From Reichenbachiella carrageenanivorans (GTDB lineage: Bacteria > Bacteroidota > Bacteroidia > Cytophagales > Cyclobacteriaceae), in contig NZ_CP106735.1 of NCBI RefSeq assembly GCF_025639805.1, forward strand, positions 4,187,501 through 4,251,500: a stretch of 64,000 nucleotides of DNA. Direction: 5' to 3'. The position numbers and the translations under genes are program-made. The notes under the pieces were generated by a model. The model was not told the origin of the DNA, ran no database searches, and saw only the letters and a list, made by a program, of their open reading frames with translations. Positions within the stretch are counted from its first letter, which is position 1. Each line of letters begins with the position of its first letter. This document shows positions 63,412-64,000 of the stretch, piece by piece.

Positions 63412-64000
63412 ATGAAGAAATTGGAAAACAAAGTTGCTGTAATTACTGGAGGCGGAGGAGTGCTCTGCAGCACTATGGCCGAACACCTAGCCACCCTTGG
63501 ATGCCAAGTAGCCATCTTGGATTTGAACAAATCAAATGCTCAAAAAGTAGCTGACGTCATCACTGAAAAGGGAGGGAAAGCCATTGGTGTAGAAGCCAAC
63601 GTACTCAACAAAGAAAGCTTGGTCAAAGCCAAAGAAGAAATCAATCAAAAGCTAGGCAGCTGCGATATCTTAGTAAACGGTGCAGGCGGAAACCACCCCA
63701 AAGGCACCACGAGCAAAACGCACTTCGAACTTGCCGACCTAGAAAGCAACGAGGAAATGACTACCTTCTTCGACCTCGACCCAGAAGGCATCAAGTTTGT
63801 TTTCGAACTCAACTTTATAGGCACGCTCCTGCCCTGTCAGATTTTTGCACAGGACATGCTCAACAAAACTGGCTGTACCATCATCAACATCTCGTCGATG
63901 AATGCCTTCACGCCACTCACCAAAATACCAGCCTACAGTGGCGCCAAAGCAGCCATATCCAACTTTACGCAATGGTTAGCTGTCCATTTCTCGAAGGTAG
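63412..64000 (+). CDS. SDR oxidoreductase, D-mannonate/fructuronate reductase-like (partial)
   Basis: The first 196 residues are visible; the gene runs past the window end. Rossmann motif VAVITGGGGVLCSTMAEHLA, NAD-site DILVNGAGGNHPKGTT, and the catalytic region INISSMNAF ... YSGAKAAI (Ser, Tyr and Lys). The GGNHP motif is typical of SDR-type mannonate oxidoreductases (UxuB-like, TM0068 type), which interconvert fructuronate and mannonate on the way to KDG. It points to a uronate isomerase route, with partner genes probably outside the window. Two LacI-like boxes precede it. Confidence 0.85.
   Translation, partial: MKKLENKVAVITGGGGVLCSTMAEHLATLGCQVAILDLNKSNAQKVADVITEKGGKAIGVEANVLNKESLVKAKEEINQKLGSCDILVNGAGGNHPKGTTSKTHFELADLESNEEMTTFFDLDPEGIKFVFELNFIGTLLPCQIFAQDMLNKTGCTIINISSMNAFTPLTKIPAYSGAKAAISNFTQWLAVHFSKV

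Overview
The window comes from a marine-type Bacteroidetes (Cytophagales/Flammeovirgaceae-like). The grounds are a SusC/SusD pair with a FecR/ECF-sigma switch, type IX secretion (T9SS) C-terminal domains, a DUF4296 lipoprotein, Bat-type aerotolerance genes, -7 promoter boxes of the TAnnTTTG type and an absence of Shine-Dalgarno sequences. No rRNA, tRNA, CRISPR array, insertion sequence or prophage was recognised.

Left part (1-13 kb), mostly housekeeping: mutS2 (cut by the window edge) and a DUF4296 lipoprotein; a DUF58 / membrane protein / BatA operon; an orphan TPR histidine kinase; an MBL-fold hydrolase and murB; gyrB; DUF423; and a PLP-dependent decarboxylase. A 1.3-kb gene-poor stretch with an orphan bidirectional terminator follows. 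Next come a 3200-residue T9SS surface protein (14.0-23.6 kb) and a uracil-DNA-glycosylase-like gene.

Central part (24.3-53.7 kb): a polysaccharide utilisation locus, all on the minus strand. Read in transcription order it holds ECF sigma, FecR, SusC (with STN domain), SusD, an FG-GAP/UnbV lipoprotein, a Cys-type S1 sulfatase, a PL8 lyase, a clan-A-like glycosidase, GH43, a Kelch protein, a DUF4955 beta-helix protein, an exported acetolactate-decarboxylase homologue lacking its usual active-site Arg, a CBM9-like protein, a membrane-tethered AraC regulator, a second DUF4955 protein, a T9SS beta-helix/Big2/CBM96 protein and a LacI regulator. The target is inferred to be a sulfated, uronate-containing polysaccharide.

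Right part (53.7-64 kb): cytoplasmic uptake and catabolism of a sugar acid. It holds a DUF1537 four-carbon-acid-sugar kinase, a hexuronate-type MFS transporter, a Gfo/Idh/MocA oxidoreductase, a secreted CBM-like protein, a tartrate/isopropylmalate-type dehydrogenase, two closely related GntR/FCD regulators, a class II aldolase, a cyclase-family hydrolase and the start of a mannonate-oxidoreductase-like SDR. Sequence motifs suggest two regulatory circuits tying this together. A palindrome TTTTGAATWCAAAA sits at both GntR promoters. A LacI-like box (CGWACACRCA half) sits upstream of lacI and, twice, upstream of the SDR gene. A possible antisense RNA lies opposite the susC leader.

The most unusual items are the acetolactate-decarboxylase-like lipoprotein, the kinase-less membrane AraC protein, the kinase plus tartrate-dehydrogenase-type pair, the structured element upstream of the kinase operon, and the absence in the window of any GH88/GH105 or KduI/KduD-type enzyme for unsaturated uronates.
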